A DNA stretch of 32,540 nucleotides, taken from an uncultured Clostridia bacterium. GTDB lineage: Bacteria; Bacillota; Clostridia; Oscillospirales; Ruminococcaceae. The notes below the pieces were generated by a model that was given only the letters and a program-made list of their open reading frames with translations, ran no database searches and was not told the DNA's origin. A program made the translations under genes and the position numbers. Below are positions 22,318 to 30,580 of this stretch, one piece after another; within the stretch, counting starts at the first letter, position 1, and the number at the start of each line of letters is the position of its first letter. The DNA lies in assembly GCA_947177735.1 (NCBI GenBank), contig CAMWVP010000017.1:1-32540 (forward strand), read 5' to 3'.

Positions 22318-24951
22318 ATGAATTACGAGATCGTTGACAGCGCAAAGTCCTTTGACGCTGCGCTCGAGAGAGTAAGAGCGGCACAGGCGAAGTTCGCCGA
22401 GTTCACTCAGGAGCAGGTCGACAAGATATTCCTGGCTGCCGCTTCCGCTGCCAATAAGCAGAGGGTACCGCTCGCTAAAATGGCTGTCGAGGAGACGGGA
22501 ATGGGTATCGTGGAGGATAAGGTTATCAAGAACAACTACGCCTCCGAGCATATCTACAACGCCTATAAGGACGTGAAGACCTGCGGCGTTATCGAGGAGG
22601 ATCCGGCTTACGGCATCACCAAGATCGCGGAGCCTATCGGCGTTATCGGCGCGGTTATCCCGACCACCAACCCCACCTCTACTTCTATCTTCAAGTGCCT
22701 TGTCTGCCTTAAGACAAGAAACGGTATCATCATCAGCCCCCATCCCCGTGCAAAGAACTGCACTATCGAGGCTGCCAAGATCGTTTATGAGGCTGCCGTT
22801 AAGGCGGGAGCTCCCGAGGGCATTATCGCATGGATAGACGTTCCCTCGCTCGACCTCACGAACCAGCTCATGAAAGAGGTAGACCTTATCCTTGCAACGG
22901 GCGGTCCCGGCATGGTCAAGTCCGCATATTCTTCGGGCACACCGGCTCTCGGTGTCGGCGCGGGCAACGCTTCCGCGATCATCGACCAGTCTGCCGATAT
23001 CGTATGTGCGGTCAACTCGATAATTCACTCCAAGACCTTCGATAACGGTATGATCTGCGCGACCGAGCAGACCGTTATTGCCGACAAGAAGATATACAAC
23101 GAGGTAAAGAAAGAATTCACCAAGAGAGGCTGCTACTTCCTGAAAGCCGACGAGGCTCAGAAGATACGCAAGACGCTGCTTATCAACGGCGCTCTGAACG
23201 CTAAGGTAGTCGGTCAGCGCCCCGTTACCATCGCGAAGATGGCGGGCTTTGAGGTTCCCGAGGAGACAAAGGTGCTCATTGGCGAGGCTACCTCCACCGA
23301 CCGCGAGGAGGCTTTCGGTCACGAAAAGCTCACAACTATCCTCGGTATGTACAAGTCGGAGAATTTCGACAACGCGCTCGATATCGCCGATACCCTGCTG
23401 CACAACAACGGCGGTCTCGGTCATACCTCCGTACTGTGGATCAATCCCGCGGAGAGAGAAAAGCTGCTCAAGTTCTCGCACAGAATGAAGACCTGCCGTC
23501 TTATCATCAACACTCCGTCGTCTCTGGGCGGCATCGGCGATCTGTACAACTTCAAGTTCGCTCCCTCGCTCACGCTGGGCTGCGGCTCGTGGGGCGGCAA
23601 CTCCGTTTCCGAAAACGTTGGAGTTAAACATCTGCTGAATATCAAGACCGTAGCCGAGAGGAGAGAGAATATGCTGTGGTTTCGCGCGCCCGAAAAGGTT
23701 TACATCAAGAAGGGCTGTCTGCCCGTTGCTCTTAAGGAGCTCAAGGACGTTCTGGGCAAGAAGAGAGCGTTCGTCGTTACCGACTCGTTTATGTTCAAGA
23801 GCGGCTTCACGAAGCACATCACCGACAGACTGGAGGAGATGGGCATTACTTACACCGTATTCTCCGACGTTGAGCCCGATCCCTCCCTCAAATCCGCTCA
23901 GATGGGCGCAGAGGCTATGCGCAAGTTTGAGCCCGACTGCATTATCGCAATGGGCGGCGGCTCCGCTATGGACGCGGGCAAGATCATGTGGGTTCTGTAC
24001 GAGCACCCCGACGCTGACTTCCAGGATATGGCAATGCGCTTTATCGATATCCGCAAGAGAGTTTACACGTTCCCGAAGATGGGCGAAAAGGCTTACTTTA
24101 TCGCTGTTCCGACCTCCGCGGGTACAGGCTCCGAGGTTACTCCGTTCGCGGTAATCACCGATCAGGATACCGGCGTTAAGTATCCTCTTGCCGACTACGA
24201 GCTCATGCCGAATATGGCTATCGTTGATCCCGACCTTATGGAAACGGGTCCCAAGGGTCTGACCTCCGCTTCCGGTATCGACGCCGTTACTCACGCTATG
24301 GAGGCTATCGCTTCCGTTATGGCTACCGACTATACCGACGGTCTTGCTAAGCAGGCGCTCAAGGTCATCTTCGATTATCTGCCGAGAGCATACGATTCCG
24401 CTCCCTCGAGAGACGACGCGGGCAAGCCCGATCCCGTTGCTCGCGAGAAGATGGCAAACGCGGCTACTATGGCGGGTATGGCGTTCGCGAACGCGTTCCT
24501 CGGCGTATGCCACTCCATGGCGCATAAGCTCGGCGCGTTCCACCACATTCCTCACGGCGTTGCAAACGCGCTGCTGATCGACGAGGTCATCCGCTTCAAC
24601 TCCTCCGAGAAGCCCACAAAGATGGGTACGTTCTCGCAGTACGACCACCCGCACACCCTCGAACGCTACGCCGAGGTAGCGGAATACCTCGGCTGCAAGG
24701 GCAAGTCCGATGAGGAAAAGGTTGAGGCTCTCATCACCAAGATCGACGAGCTCAAGGACTACATCGGCATCAAGAAGACTATCAAGGATTATGCTCCCGA
24801 CGAGAAGGACTTCCTCGACAGACTTGACGAGATGGTCGAGCAGGCGTTCGACGATCAGTGCACGGGCGCTAACCCGCGCTACCCGCTTATGTCCGAGATC
24901 AAGCAGATGTACCTCAACGCTTACTACGGCAAGACAACAAAGCTGGTTTAA
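22318..24951 (+). CDS. adhE: Bifunctional acetaldehyde/alcohol dehydrogenase AdhE
   Basis: Two-domain enzyme of 877 residues that reduces acetyl-CoA to acetaldehyde and then ethanol with NADH, regenerating NAD during fermentation. The N-terminal CoA-dependent aldehyde dehydrogenase domain (to about residue 440) has the catalytic Cys247 in NGMICATEQ. The C-terminal iron-dependent alcohol dehydrogenase domain has GGGSAMDAGK (546-555) and the metal-binding region HSMAHKLGAFHHIPHG (His732 onward). AdhE normally assembles into spirosomes. Start 22318 is chosen because AAGGAG lies 9 bases upstream; in-frame ATGs at 22297 and 22312 are too early or too close. First gene of the hydrogenase operon. 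Confidence 0.97.
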   Translation: MNYEIVDSAKSFDAALERVRAAQAKFAEFTQEQVDKIFLAAASAANKQRVPLAKMAVEETGMGIVEDKVIKNNYASEHIYNAYKDVKTCGVIEEDPAYGITKIAEPIGVIGAVIPTTNPTSTSIFKCLVCLKTRNGIIISPHPRAKNCTIEAAKIVYEAAVKAGAPEGIIAWIDVPSLDLTNQLMKEVDLILATGGPGMVKSAYSSGTPALGVGAGNASAIIDQSADIVCAVNSIIHSKTFDNGMICATEQTVIADKKIYNEVKKEFTKRGCYFLKADEAQKIRKTLLINGALNAKVVGQRPVTIAKMAGFEVPEETKVLIGEATSTDREEAFGHEKLTTILGMYKSENFDNALDIADTLLHNNGGLGHTSVLWINPAEREKLLKFSHRMKTCRLIINTPSSLGGIGDLYNFKFAPSLTLGCGSWGGNSVSENVGVKHLLNIKTVAERRENMLWFRAPEKVYIKKGCLPVALKELKDVLGKKRAFVVTDSFMFKSGFTKHITDRLEEMGITYTVFSDVEPDPSLKSAQMGAEAMRKFEPDCIIAMGGGSAMDAGKIMWVLYEHPDADFQDMAMRFIDIRKRVYTFPKMGEKAYFIAVPTSAGTGSEVTPFAVITDQDTGVKYPLADYELMPNMAIVDPDLMETGPKGLTSASGIDAVTHAMEAIASVMATDYTDGLAKQALKVIFDYLPRAYDSAPSRDDAGKPDPVAREKMANAATMAGMAFANAFLGVCHSMAHKLGAFHHIPHGVANALLIDEVIRFNSSEKPTKMGTFSQYDHPHTLERYAEVAEYLGCKGKSDEEKVEALITKIDELKDYIGIKKTIKDYAPDEKDFLDRLDEMVEQAFDDQCTGANPRYPLMSEIKQMYLNAYYGKTTKLV

Positions 24952-24962
24952 TCAGGATTGAC

Positions 24963-24994
24963 GCGCTTCGGGAGGTTTCCTCTCCCGCAGGCGC
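24963..24994 (+). other. Intercistronic hairpin between adhE and the kinase gene
   Basis: CGGGAG (24969-24974) pairs with CTCCCG (24982-24987), extended across a small internal loop by GCGC/GCGC (24963-24966 and 24991-24994). There is no T-run, so it is unlikely to terminate. It may stabilise the adhE message or set the ratio of adhE to the downstream genes. Confidence 0.6.
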
Positions 24995-25028
24995 ATACGA
25001 TAATAAATTACTTTAGGAGGAAAAGGCT

Positions 25029-25778
25029 ATGTCCGATAGAATTATTGCCGTTCGTACAGGCAAGACGGTTTACCGCGAGGGTGAGACCGCCGTCAAGGTT
25101 TTTGACAAGGATTACGCGAAATACGACGTTCTCAGCGAGGCGCTCAATCAGGCGCGCGTGGAGGACATCGGCATTAACGTGCCCAAGATCATAGAAGTAA
25201 AGACCGTCGAGGACGGAAAGTGGGCGATCGTTTCCGAGTTCGTTCAGGGAAAGACCCTCGCACAGCTTATGAAAGAGAACCCCTCAAAGAAGGACGAGTA
25301 TCTGGAGATGTTCGTCGACCTGCAGATGAAGATGCACTCGACCGTCTGCCCCGGGCTTACGAAGCTCAAGGATAAGATGAACCGCAAGATAAGCGAGGCG
25401 GATCTTGACGCTACTACCCGCTACGAGCTGCACACAAGACTTGAGAGTATGCCCAAGCACAACAAGGTTTGCCACGGCGATTTCAACCCCGATAATATCA
25501 TTGTCAAGGATGACGGTACACCGTATATCCTTGACTGGAGCCACGCTACACAGGGCAACGCTTCCGCGGACGTTGCGAGAACATACCTGCTGTTCTGGCT
25601 CTCCGGCGATATCGATCTCGCCGAGAAGTATCTCGATATGTTCTGCCGCAAGAGCGACACCGCAAAGCAGTACATTCAGAAGTGGCTGCCCATCGTCGCT
25701 GCTTCGCAGTCCGTAAAGGGCAAGCAGGAGGAACGCGAGTTCCTGCTCGGCTGGGTAAACGTAGTTGAATATGATTGA
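25029..25778 (+). CDS. Aminoglycoside-phosphotransferase-fold kinase
   Basis: A 249-residue small-molecule or protein kinase of the APH/choline kinase fold. The catalytic loop is HGDFNPDN (149-156; Asp151 and Asn156) and the metal aspartate is Asp169 in ILDWSHA. The N-terminal lobe is short, with EGETAVKVF supplying a likely ATP-binding Lys. It starts after TTTAGGAGG and lies between adhE and the [2Fe-2S] gene. In Ruminococcus albus 7 the comparable transcription unit was reported to include a serine/threonine protein kinase. A role opposite the SpoIIE phosphatase at 27830 is an inference. Antibiotic resistance is not implied. Confidence 0.82.
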   Translation: MSDRIIAVRTGKTVYREGETAVKVFDKDYAKYDVLSEALNQARVEDIGINVPKIIEVKTVEDGKWAIVSEFVQGKTLAQLMKENPSKKDEYLEMFVDLQMKMHSTVCPGLTKLKDKMNRKISEADLDATTRYELHTRLESMPKHNKVCHGDFNPDNIIVKDDGTPYILDWSHATQGNASADVARTYLLFWLSGDIDLAEKYLDMFCRKSDTAKQYIQKWLPIVAASQSVKGKQEEREFLLGWVNVVEYD

Positions 25779-25796
25779 TATTTTGGGAGGTTTATT

Positions 25797-26036
25797 ATGA
25801 AAGTAACCGTATGTATCGGAAGCTCCTGCCACCTCAAGGGCTCGCGTCGCGTTGTTGAGGGCTTGCAGTACCTTATCGCCGAGAACAACCTTAAAGAAAA
25901 GGTGGAGCTGGGCGGAACGTTTTGCATGAACAACTGTCAGAACGGCGTCTGCGTAAACGTTGACGACAAGACGTTCTCTGTGTCTCCCGACACCGTTGAC
26001 GACTTTTTCAAGACGGAAATTCTCGCAAAGGTTTGA
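25797..26036 (+). CDS. Thioredoxin-like [2Fe-2S] ferredoxin (NuoE C-terminal type)
   Basis: A 79-residue redox protein with the thioredoxin-like [2Fe-2S] fold. The four cluster ligands are visible as C-x4-C (CIGSSC, Cys6 and Cys11) and C-x3-C (CMNNC). Such stand-alone domains accompany [FeFe]-hydrogenases and carry electrons or sense redox state. It has a strong Shine-Dalgarno (GGGAGG), lies 18 bases after the kinase stop, and is 124 bases upstream of hydS. Length is typical of the single domain. It could pass electrons between HydS and an unknown partner. Confidence 0.88.
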   Translation: MKVTVCIGSSCHLKGSRRVVEGLQYLIAENNLKEKVELGGTFCMNNCQNGVCVNVDDKTFSVSPDTVDDFFKTEILAKV

Positions 26037-26059
26037 TCGTGTAATATCTTGACCGTTTT

Positions 26060-26084
26060 CCCGCTGCATAACTTATGCGGCGGG
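26060..26084 (+). other. Strong intercistronic hairpin upstream of hydS
   Basis: CCCGCTGCATAA (26060-26071) faces TTATGCGGCGGG (26073-26084); every position pairs if T-G wobble is allowed. ATTTGCGGATATTTTT follows. It sits in the 124-base gap between the [2Fe-2S] gene and hydS and could be a partial terminator or RNA processing site that lowers expression of the sensor. Confidence 0.65.
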
Positions 26085-26160
26085 ATTTGCGGATATTTTT
26101 CCGTTTCTGGAACCCGGTGCAGTCTATGAGCTGCAAAAAACTGTAATAAGGAGTTTTACC

Positions 26161-27837
26161 ATGGCAGAATTTTTGAAGCTGAAAAAGTCCAATTGCAAAA
26201 ACTGCTACAAATGTATCAGGCACTGCCCCGTAAAATCTATCAGATTTTCGGGAAATCAGGCGAATATTGTCGGCGACGAATGTATCCTCTGCGGGCAATG
26301 CTTTGTTGTATGTCCGCAAAACGCCAAGGAAATAGCCGACAGCACCGAGCGTGTGAAGTTCTTTATCAGCTCGGGAGAAAAGGTGTACGCGTCAATTGCT
26401 CCCTCGTTTGTGGCGAACTATGACGGCGCGGGCATTGAGGCGCTGACCAAGGCGCTCAAGGAGCTCGGATTCGCGGGCGCGGAGGAGACCGCTGTCGGCG
26501 CGACTATCGTCAAGACCGAGTACGAGCGCCTTATCCGCGAGGACAAGCGCGATGTTCTCATTTCCTCGTGCTGCAACTCGATAAACCTGCTCATTCAGAA
26601 GTACTACCCCGAGGCGCTGGAATATCTGGCAGACGTGCTCTCCCCTATGCAGGCGCACTGTCAGGATCTGAAAAAGCGCTATCCCGGCTGCAAGACGGTA
26701 TTTATCGGTCCGTGCGTTTCCAAGAAAGAAGAGGCTGCACGCTATGCCGACTACACCGACGACGTGCTTACATTCGAGGAGCTCACAAACTGGCTCAACG
26801 AGGCGGGCGTTAAAATCGACAAGAGCATGGATTCCAACAATCAGAGCCGCGCAAGACTTTTCCCGACATCGGGAGGAGTTCTCCGCACGATGGCGGAGCG
26901 CGACCCCAACTATACATACCTCGTGTTCGACGGCATGGACAACGCTAAGGAAGCCCTCGAGGAGGTTATCGAGGGCAAGCTGCACAACTGCTTTATCGAA
27001 ATGTCGGCGTGTGCGGGAAGCTGCGCGAACGGCCCCGTTATGGAGAAGTATAAAAAGTCCCCCGTCGCGTCCGCGATGTCTATCAACAAGTACGCGGGCA
27101 AGGAGGATTTCGTTGTCAGCCAGCCCGACAAGGCGGAGCTCCACAAGAAGATGACGATGCTCGACACCAAGGCGGCTGTGCCTACCGAAAGCGAGATCGC
27201 GGCTATCCTCCGCAGAATGGGCAAGGTTCGCCCCGAGCAGGAGCTCAACTGCGGCTCGTGCGGCTACAACACATGCCGCGAAAAGGCTATCGCGATATAC
27301 CGCGGAAAGGCGGATATCTCGATGTGTCTGCCGTTCCTCAAGGATAAGGCGGAGAGCTTCTCCGACAATATCATCTCGAACACTCCGAACGCCATCATCG
27401 CGCTCAACGAGAACCTCGAGATACAGCAGATAAACAAGGCCGCGCTGAAGCTTATGAACATCGGTCACGCGCAGGACGTTATGGGCGAACAGGTTATACG
27501 CATACTCGACCCGGGCGTGTTTATGGACGTTATGGAGACCAACAGACCCGTCCGTGACGAGCGCAAGTACCTTACCGAGTACGACAAGTATGTCGAACAG
27601 ACGGTGATCTACGATTCGGAATACCGCATCATAATCTGCCTTATGCGCGACGTTACCGATGAGGAAAAGGAAAAGGTTCGCAAGGAGAATGTCGGCAGAA
27701 AGACCGCCGATATTGCCGACAAGGTTGTTGAGAACCAGATGAGGATAGTACAGGAGATCGCTTCGCTTCTCGGCGAGACCGCCGCGGAAACGAAGGTGGC
27801 GCTGATGAAACTGAAGGAGTCGATCGCCGATGAATAA
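26161..27837 (+). CDS. hydS: Sensory [FeFe]-hydrogenase with PAS domain (HydS-type, group C)
   Basis: Predicted H2 or redox sensor of 558 residues. Two [4Fe-4S] ferredoxin motifs lie at Cys12/15/18/22 and Cys41/44/47/51. The H-cluster domain follows with divergent signatures: L1 SSCCNS (Cys137, Cys138), L2 IGPCVSKKE (Cys185) and L3 EMSACAGSC (Cys284, Cys288). An extra [4Fe-4S] domain comes next (Cys364/367/372/389), then a PAS domain (about 405-510, TPNAIIALNENLEIQQINKAA) and a C-terminal helix. This order is that of group C sensory hydrogenases. L1 lacks the Pro-x-Trp of catalytic enzymes. It overlaps the phosphatase gene by 8 bases, so sensor and phosphatase are probably coupled. Confidence 0.9.
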   Translation: MAEFLKLKKSNCKNCYKCIRHCPVKSIRFSGNQANIVGDECILCGQCFVVCPQNAKEIADSTERVKFFISSGEKVYASIAPSFVANYDGAGIEALTKALKELGFAGAEETAVGATIVKTEYERLIREDKRDVLISSCCNSINLLIQKYYPEALEYLADVLSPMQAHCQDLKKRYPGCKTVFIGPCVSKKEEAARYADYTDDVLTFEELTNWLNEAGVKIDKSMDSNNQSRARLFPTSGGVLRTMAERDPNYTYLVFDGMDNAKEALEEVIEGKLHNCFIEMSACAGSCANGPVMEKYKKSPVASAMSINKYAGKEDFVVSQPDKAELHKKMTMLDTKAAVPTESEIAAILRRMGKVRPEQELNCGSCGYNTCREKAIAIYRGKADISMCLPFLKDKAESFSDNIISNTPNAIIALNENLEIQQINKAALKLMNIGHAQDVMGEQVIRILDPGVFMDVMETNRPVRDERKYLTEYDKYVEQTVIYDSEYRIIICLMRDVTDEEKEKVRKENVGRKTADIADKVVENQMRIVQEIASLLGETAAETKVALMKLKESIADE

Positions 27838-29002
27838 TCTATGTGCCGATATTGGCTGGAAAAGCCTTAACCACGTTGGAGAACAGCTCTGCGGCGACCA
27901 TATCGAGATAATCGAGATGGACGATGATTCGATGGTGCTCGTGCTCGCGGACGGTCTGGGGAGCGGCGTTAAAGCGTCGATACTTTCCACACTCACCTCG
28001 AAGATCATCGCGACAATGACCTCGCAGGGCATTTCTCTGGAGGAGTGCGTAAAGACGATCGCCGCTACCTTGCCTATCTGCAAGGAGCGCGAGGTCGCGT
28101 ATTCCACGTTCACCATTATCCGTCTTATCAAAAACGAGGAGGCGGAGATAATCTGCTACGACAACCCGGACGTGATAATGTTCCGCGACGGGAAGATATA
28201 CGATTATCCGCTCAAGGAGCTGGATATCGAGGGCAAGACTATCCATAAAGCGCGCGTGAAGCTGCGGGAAAACGACACGTTCATCGCGATGAGCGACGGC
28301 TGTATTCACGCGGGCGTTGGAATGTCGCTGAATTTCGGCTGGGAGCGCAAGGATATCGCCGAGTTTATGGAATCGCTTACCGACGTCGGCTTCACCGCGA
28401 AAACGCTTTCGACAGTGCTTACCGACGAATGTCTTAAGCTCTACGGCGGCAATCCCGGTGACGATACTACGGCTATGACCGTACGTATCCGCGCAAGGCA
28501 GCAGATGAATCTGATGATAGGTCCCCCCTCCGACAGAAACGACTGCGACAAAATGGTATCGCTGTTCCTCTCAAAGGGCGGCAAGCGCATAGTATGCGGA
28601 GGTACGACCTCTACTATCGTGTCGCAGCACCTTAAAAAGCCGATAATCCCGAATATCAACTACTTCGACCCCGAGATACCGCCGACCGCGACTATTGAGG
28701 GCATTGACCTCGTGACCGAGGGCGTTATCACGATAAACCGCGTGAACGAATACGCCAAGGATTACCTCACGAATAACGAGAGCTACAAGCAGTGGAACTA
28801 CAAGCAAGACGGCGCGGCAATGATATCGCGTATGCTGTTTGAGGAAGCCACCGACATCAACTTCTATGTAGGCAGAGCGGTCAACCCCGCGCATCAGAAC
28901 CCCAATCTGCCGATCAACTTCAACATTAAAATGCAGCTCGTCAACGAATTGTCCGAAAGCCTTAAGAAGATGGGCAAGAAGATAAAGGTCAACTATTTCT
29001 AA
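27830..29002 (+). CDS. SpoIIE/PP2C-type serine phosphatase with an extra C-terminal domain
   Basis: A 390-residue protein. Residues 1 to about 220 form a PP2C-like SpoIIE phosphatase domain, with metal aspartates in VLADGLGSG (Asp41), AMSDGC (Asp156) and GDDTTAM (about 211-212). Residues about 225-390 form a second domain that I do not recognise; it begins IGPPSDRNDCDKMVSLFLSKGGKRIVCGGTTS and contains IIPNINYFDPEIPPTATIEGIDLVTEGV. It overlaps hydS by 8 bases, and hydA begins 12 bases after its stop. It probably passes on the HydS signal by removing phosphate from a Ser/Thr of an unknown protein. Confidence 0.88.
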   Translation: MNNLCADIGWKSLNHVGEQLCGDHIEIIEMDDDSMVLVLADGLGSGVKASILSTLTSKIIATMTSQGISLEECVKTIAATLPICKEREVAYSTFTIIRLIKNEEAEIICYDNPDVIMFRDGKIYDYPLKELDIEGKTIHKARVKLRENDTFIAMSDGCIHAGVGMSLNFGWERKDIAEFMESLTDVGFTAKTLSTVLTDECLKLYGGNPGDDTTAMTVRIRARQQMNLMIGPPSDRNDCDKMVSLFLSKGGKRIVCGGTTSTIVSQHLKKPIIPNINYFDPEIPPTATIEGIDLVTEGVITINRVNEYAKDYLTNNESYKQWNYKQDGAAMISRMLFEEATDINFYVGRAVNPAHQNPNLPINFNIKMQLVNELSESLKKMGKKIKVNYF

Positions 29003-29014
29003 GGAGAAAACGAT

Positions 29015-30508
29015 ATGGATCACAAAACCGATTATATATATGACAGTACCGGAAAGCTCATATATAAATTCGACACCAAGGTGCAGTACCTCAAATACAA
29101 GGTGCTGCGCGAGGTGGCGCGCCAAGCATGGGCGGGAACGCTTTTCGAGAATGTTTTCGATATTCCGAAGATGATCGTTCCCGGCAAAGAGCCGACAATG
29201 CGCTGCTGCGTCTACAAGGAGCGCGCGATACTCGGCGAGCGCGTTAAGATCGCGATGGGCGGCGACAAGAACAACCCCAACGTTATCGAGGTCATAGAGA
29301 CCGCCTGCGACGAATGTCCGATGGGCGGCTATGAGGTAACGAACGCCTGCCGCGGCTGTCTCGCGCACCGCTGTATGGACGCGTGCCGCAAGGGCGCTAT
29401 CTCGTTCGACCATAATCAAAAGGCGCACATCGACAAGTCCAAGTGCGTTGAGTGCGGATTGTGCGCTAAGAGCTGCCCCTACACCGCGATAATGAACTTC
29501 AAGCGCCCGTGCGTAAGCGCGTGCAAGGTAAACGCTATCTCGATGAACGAGGACAAGGCGGCGAAGATCGACAACGACAAGTGCATTTCCTGCGGCGCGT
29601 GCGTTTATCAGTGTCCGTTCGGAGCTATCACCGATAAGTCGTTCATCATCAATGTTATCGATATGATCCAGAAGAGCGAAAAGCATAAGAAATACAAGGT
29701 GTACGCGCTCGTAGCGCCCGCTATCGGCTCGCAGTTCGCATACGCGAAGCTCGGACAGGTCGTCAAGGGCATCAAGGAGCTCGGATTCTACACCGTCATC
29801 GAAGCGGCGCTTGGCGCGGATATGGTTGCGTACCTGGAGAGCAAGGAGCTCGCAGAAAGCGGCGACTACCTTACCTCGAGCTGCTGCCCAGCGTTTGTGG
29901 ACTACATTCACAAGAGCTTCCCGAATATGGCGGATCACATCTCGCACAACCTCTCCCCTATGGCGACGATAGCGCGGTACATAAAATCCACCGATCCGAC
30001 CGCGAAGATCGTGTTCATCGGTCCGTGCACTGCCAAGAAGATGGAATTCCAGAAGGAGACCGTACGCCCGTACATCGACAGCGTTATCACGTTTGAGGAG
30101 CTTCAGGCGCTGTTCGACAGCAAGGACATCGACATTCGCGACCTCGACGAGGACATTCTCGACAACGCTTCCTACTACGGACGTATCTTCGCGCGCAGCG
30201 GCGGTCTGGCTGACGCGGTTCAGCAGGCGCTCAAGGAGCAGAATCTCGGCGACTTCGAGCTCAAGGCGGTTTCCTGCGACGGTATAGAGGCGTGCAAGAT
30301 GGCGCTGCTCAAGAAGAGCAAGGGCGCACTCGACGCGAACTTTATCGAGGGTATGGCGTGCGTCGGCGGCTGTATAGGCGGCGCGGGCTGTCTGACCCAC
30401 GGCGAGAAAAACAAGGCGGAGGTCGACAAATACGGCAAAGAGGCAATGGAGAAAACCATTTCCGAGGCAATCAGCCTTGTCAAGATGCCGGAGGAGCAGC
30501 ATTCCTAA
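29015..30508 (+). CDS. hydA: Monomeric ferredoxin-dependent [FeFe]-hydrogenase, group B (HydA2-like)
   Basis: Catalytic hydrogenase of 497 residues that makes H2 from reduced ferredoxin in the cytoplasm. The N-terminal part carries a Cys-rich stretch (CDECPMGG, CRGCLAHRCMDACRKGA) and ferredoxin-like [4Fe-4S] motifs (CVECGLCAKSCP, CISCGACVYQCP). The H-cluster domain has L1 TSSCCPAF (Cys290, Cys291), L2 IGPCTAKK (Cys338) and L3 EGMACVGGCIGG (Cys449, Cys453), the group B pattern. No NADH-binding subunits are present, so it is not the bifurcating HydABC enzyme. AAGGAGA precedes the ATG. It is the last gene of the operon, followed by a strong terminator. Confidence 0.92.
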   Translation: MDHKTDYIYDSTGKLIYKFDTKVQYLKYKVLREVARQAWAGTLFENVFDIPKMIVPGKEPTMRCCVYKERAILGERVKIAMGGDKNNPNVIEVIETACDECPMGGYEVTNACRGCLAHRCMDACRKGAISFDHNQKAHIDKSKCVECGLCAKSCPYTAIMNFKRPCVSACKVNAISMNEDKAAKIDNDKCISCGACVYQCPFGAITDKSFIINVIDMIQKSEKHKKYKVYALVAPAIGSQFAYAKLGQVVKGIKELGFYTVIEAALGADMVAYLESKELAESGDYLTSSCCPAFVDYIHKSFPNMADHISHNLSPMATIARYIKSTDPTAKIVFIGPCTAKKMEFQKETVRPYIDSVITFEELQALFDSKDIDIRDLDEDILDNASYYGRIFARSGGLADAVQQALKEQNLGDFELKAVSCDGIEACKMALLKKSKGALDANFIEGMACVGGCIGGAGCLTHGEKNKAEVDKYGKEAMEKTISEAISLVKMPEEQHS

Positions 30509-30523
30509 AGAAAGCGAAATATT

Positions 30524-30552
30524 ATCGGGGATAGCGATATCCCCGATTTTTT
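30524..30552 (+). terminator. Rho-independent terminator of the adhE-hydrogenase operon
   Basis: ATCGGGGAT (30524-30532) and ATCCCCGAT (30539-30547) form a perfect 9-base stem with a 6-base loop, followed by TTTTTT. Confidence 0.93.
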
Positions 30553-30580
30553 ATATTGTTCGGTAACCCCAAGCCAAAAG

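Noticed and set aside
22252-24654. 800-codon minus-strand open frame opposite adhE
   Set aside because: Shadow frame caused by the strong codon bias of adhE; composition unlike a protein and no ribosome binding site.
25029-25778. Aminoglycoside resistance kinase
   Set aside because: Fold and motif fit, but the position inside a redox operon argues for another substrate.
28571-30502. 643-codon minus-strand open frame opposite hydA
   Set aside because: Antisense to conserved cysteine motifs of the hydrogenase; no domain seen.
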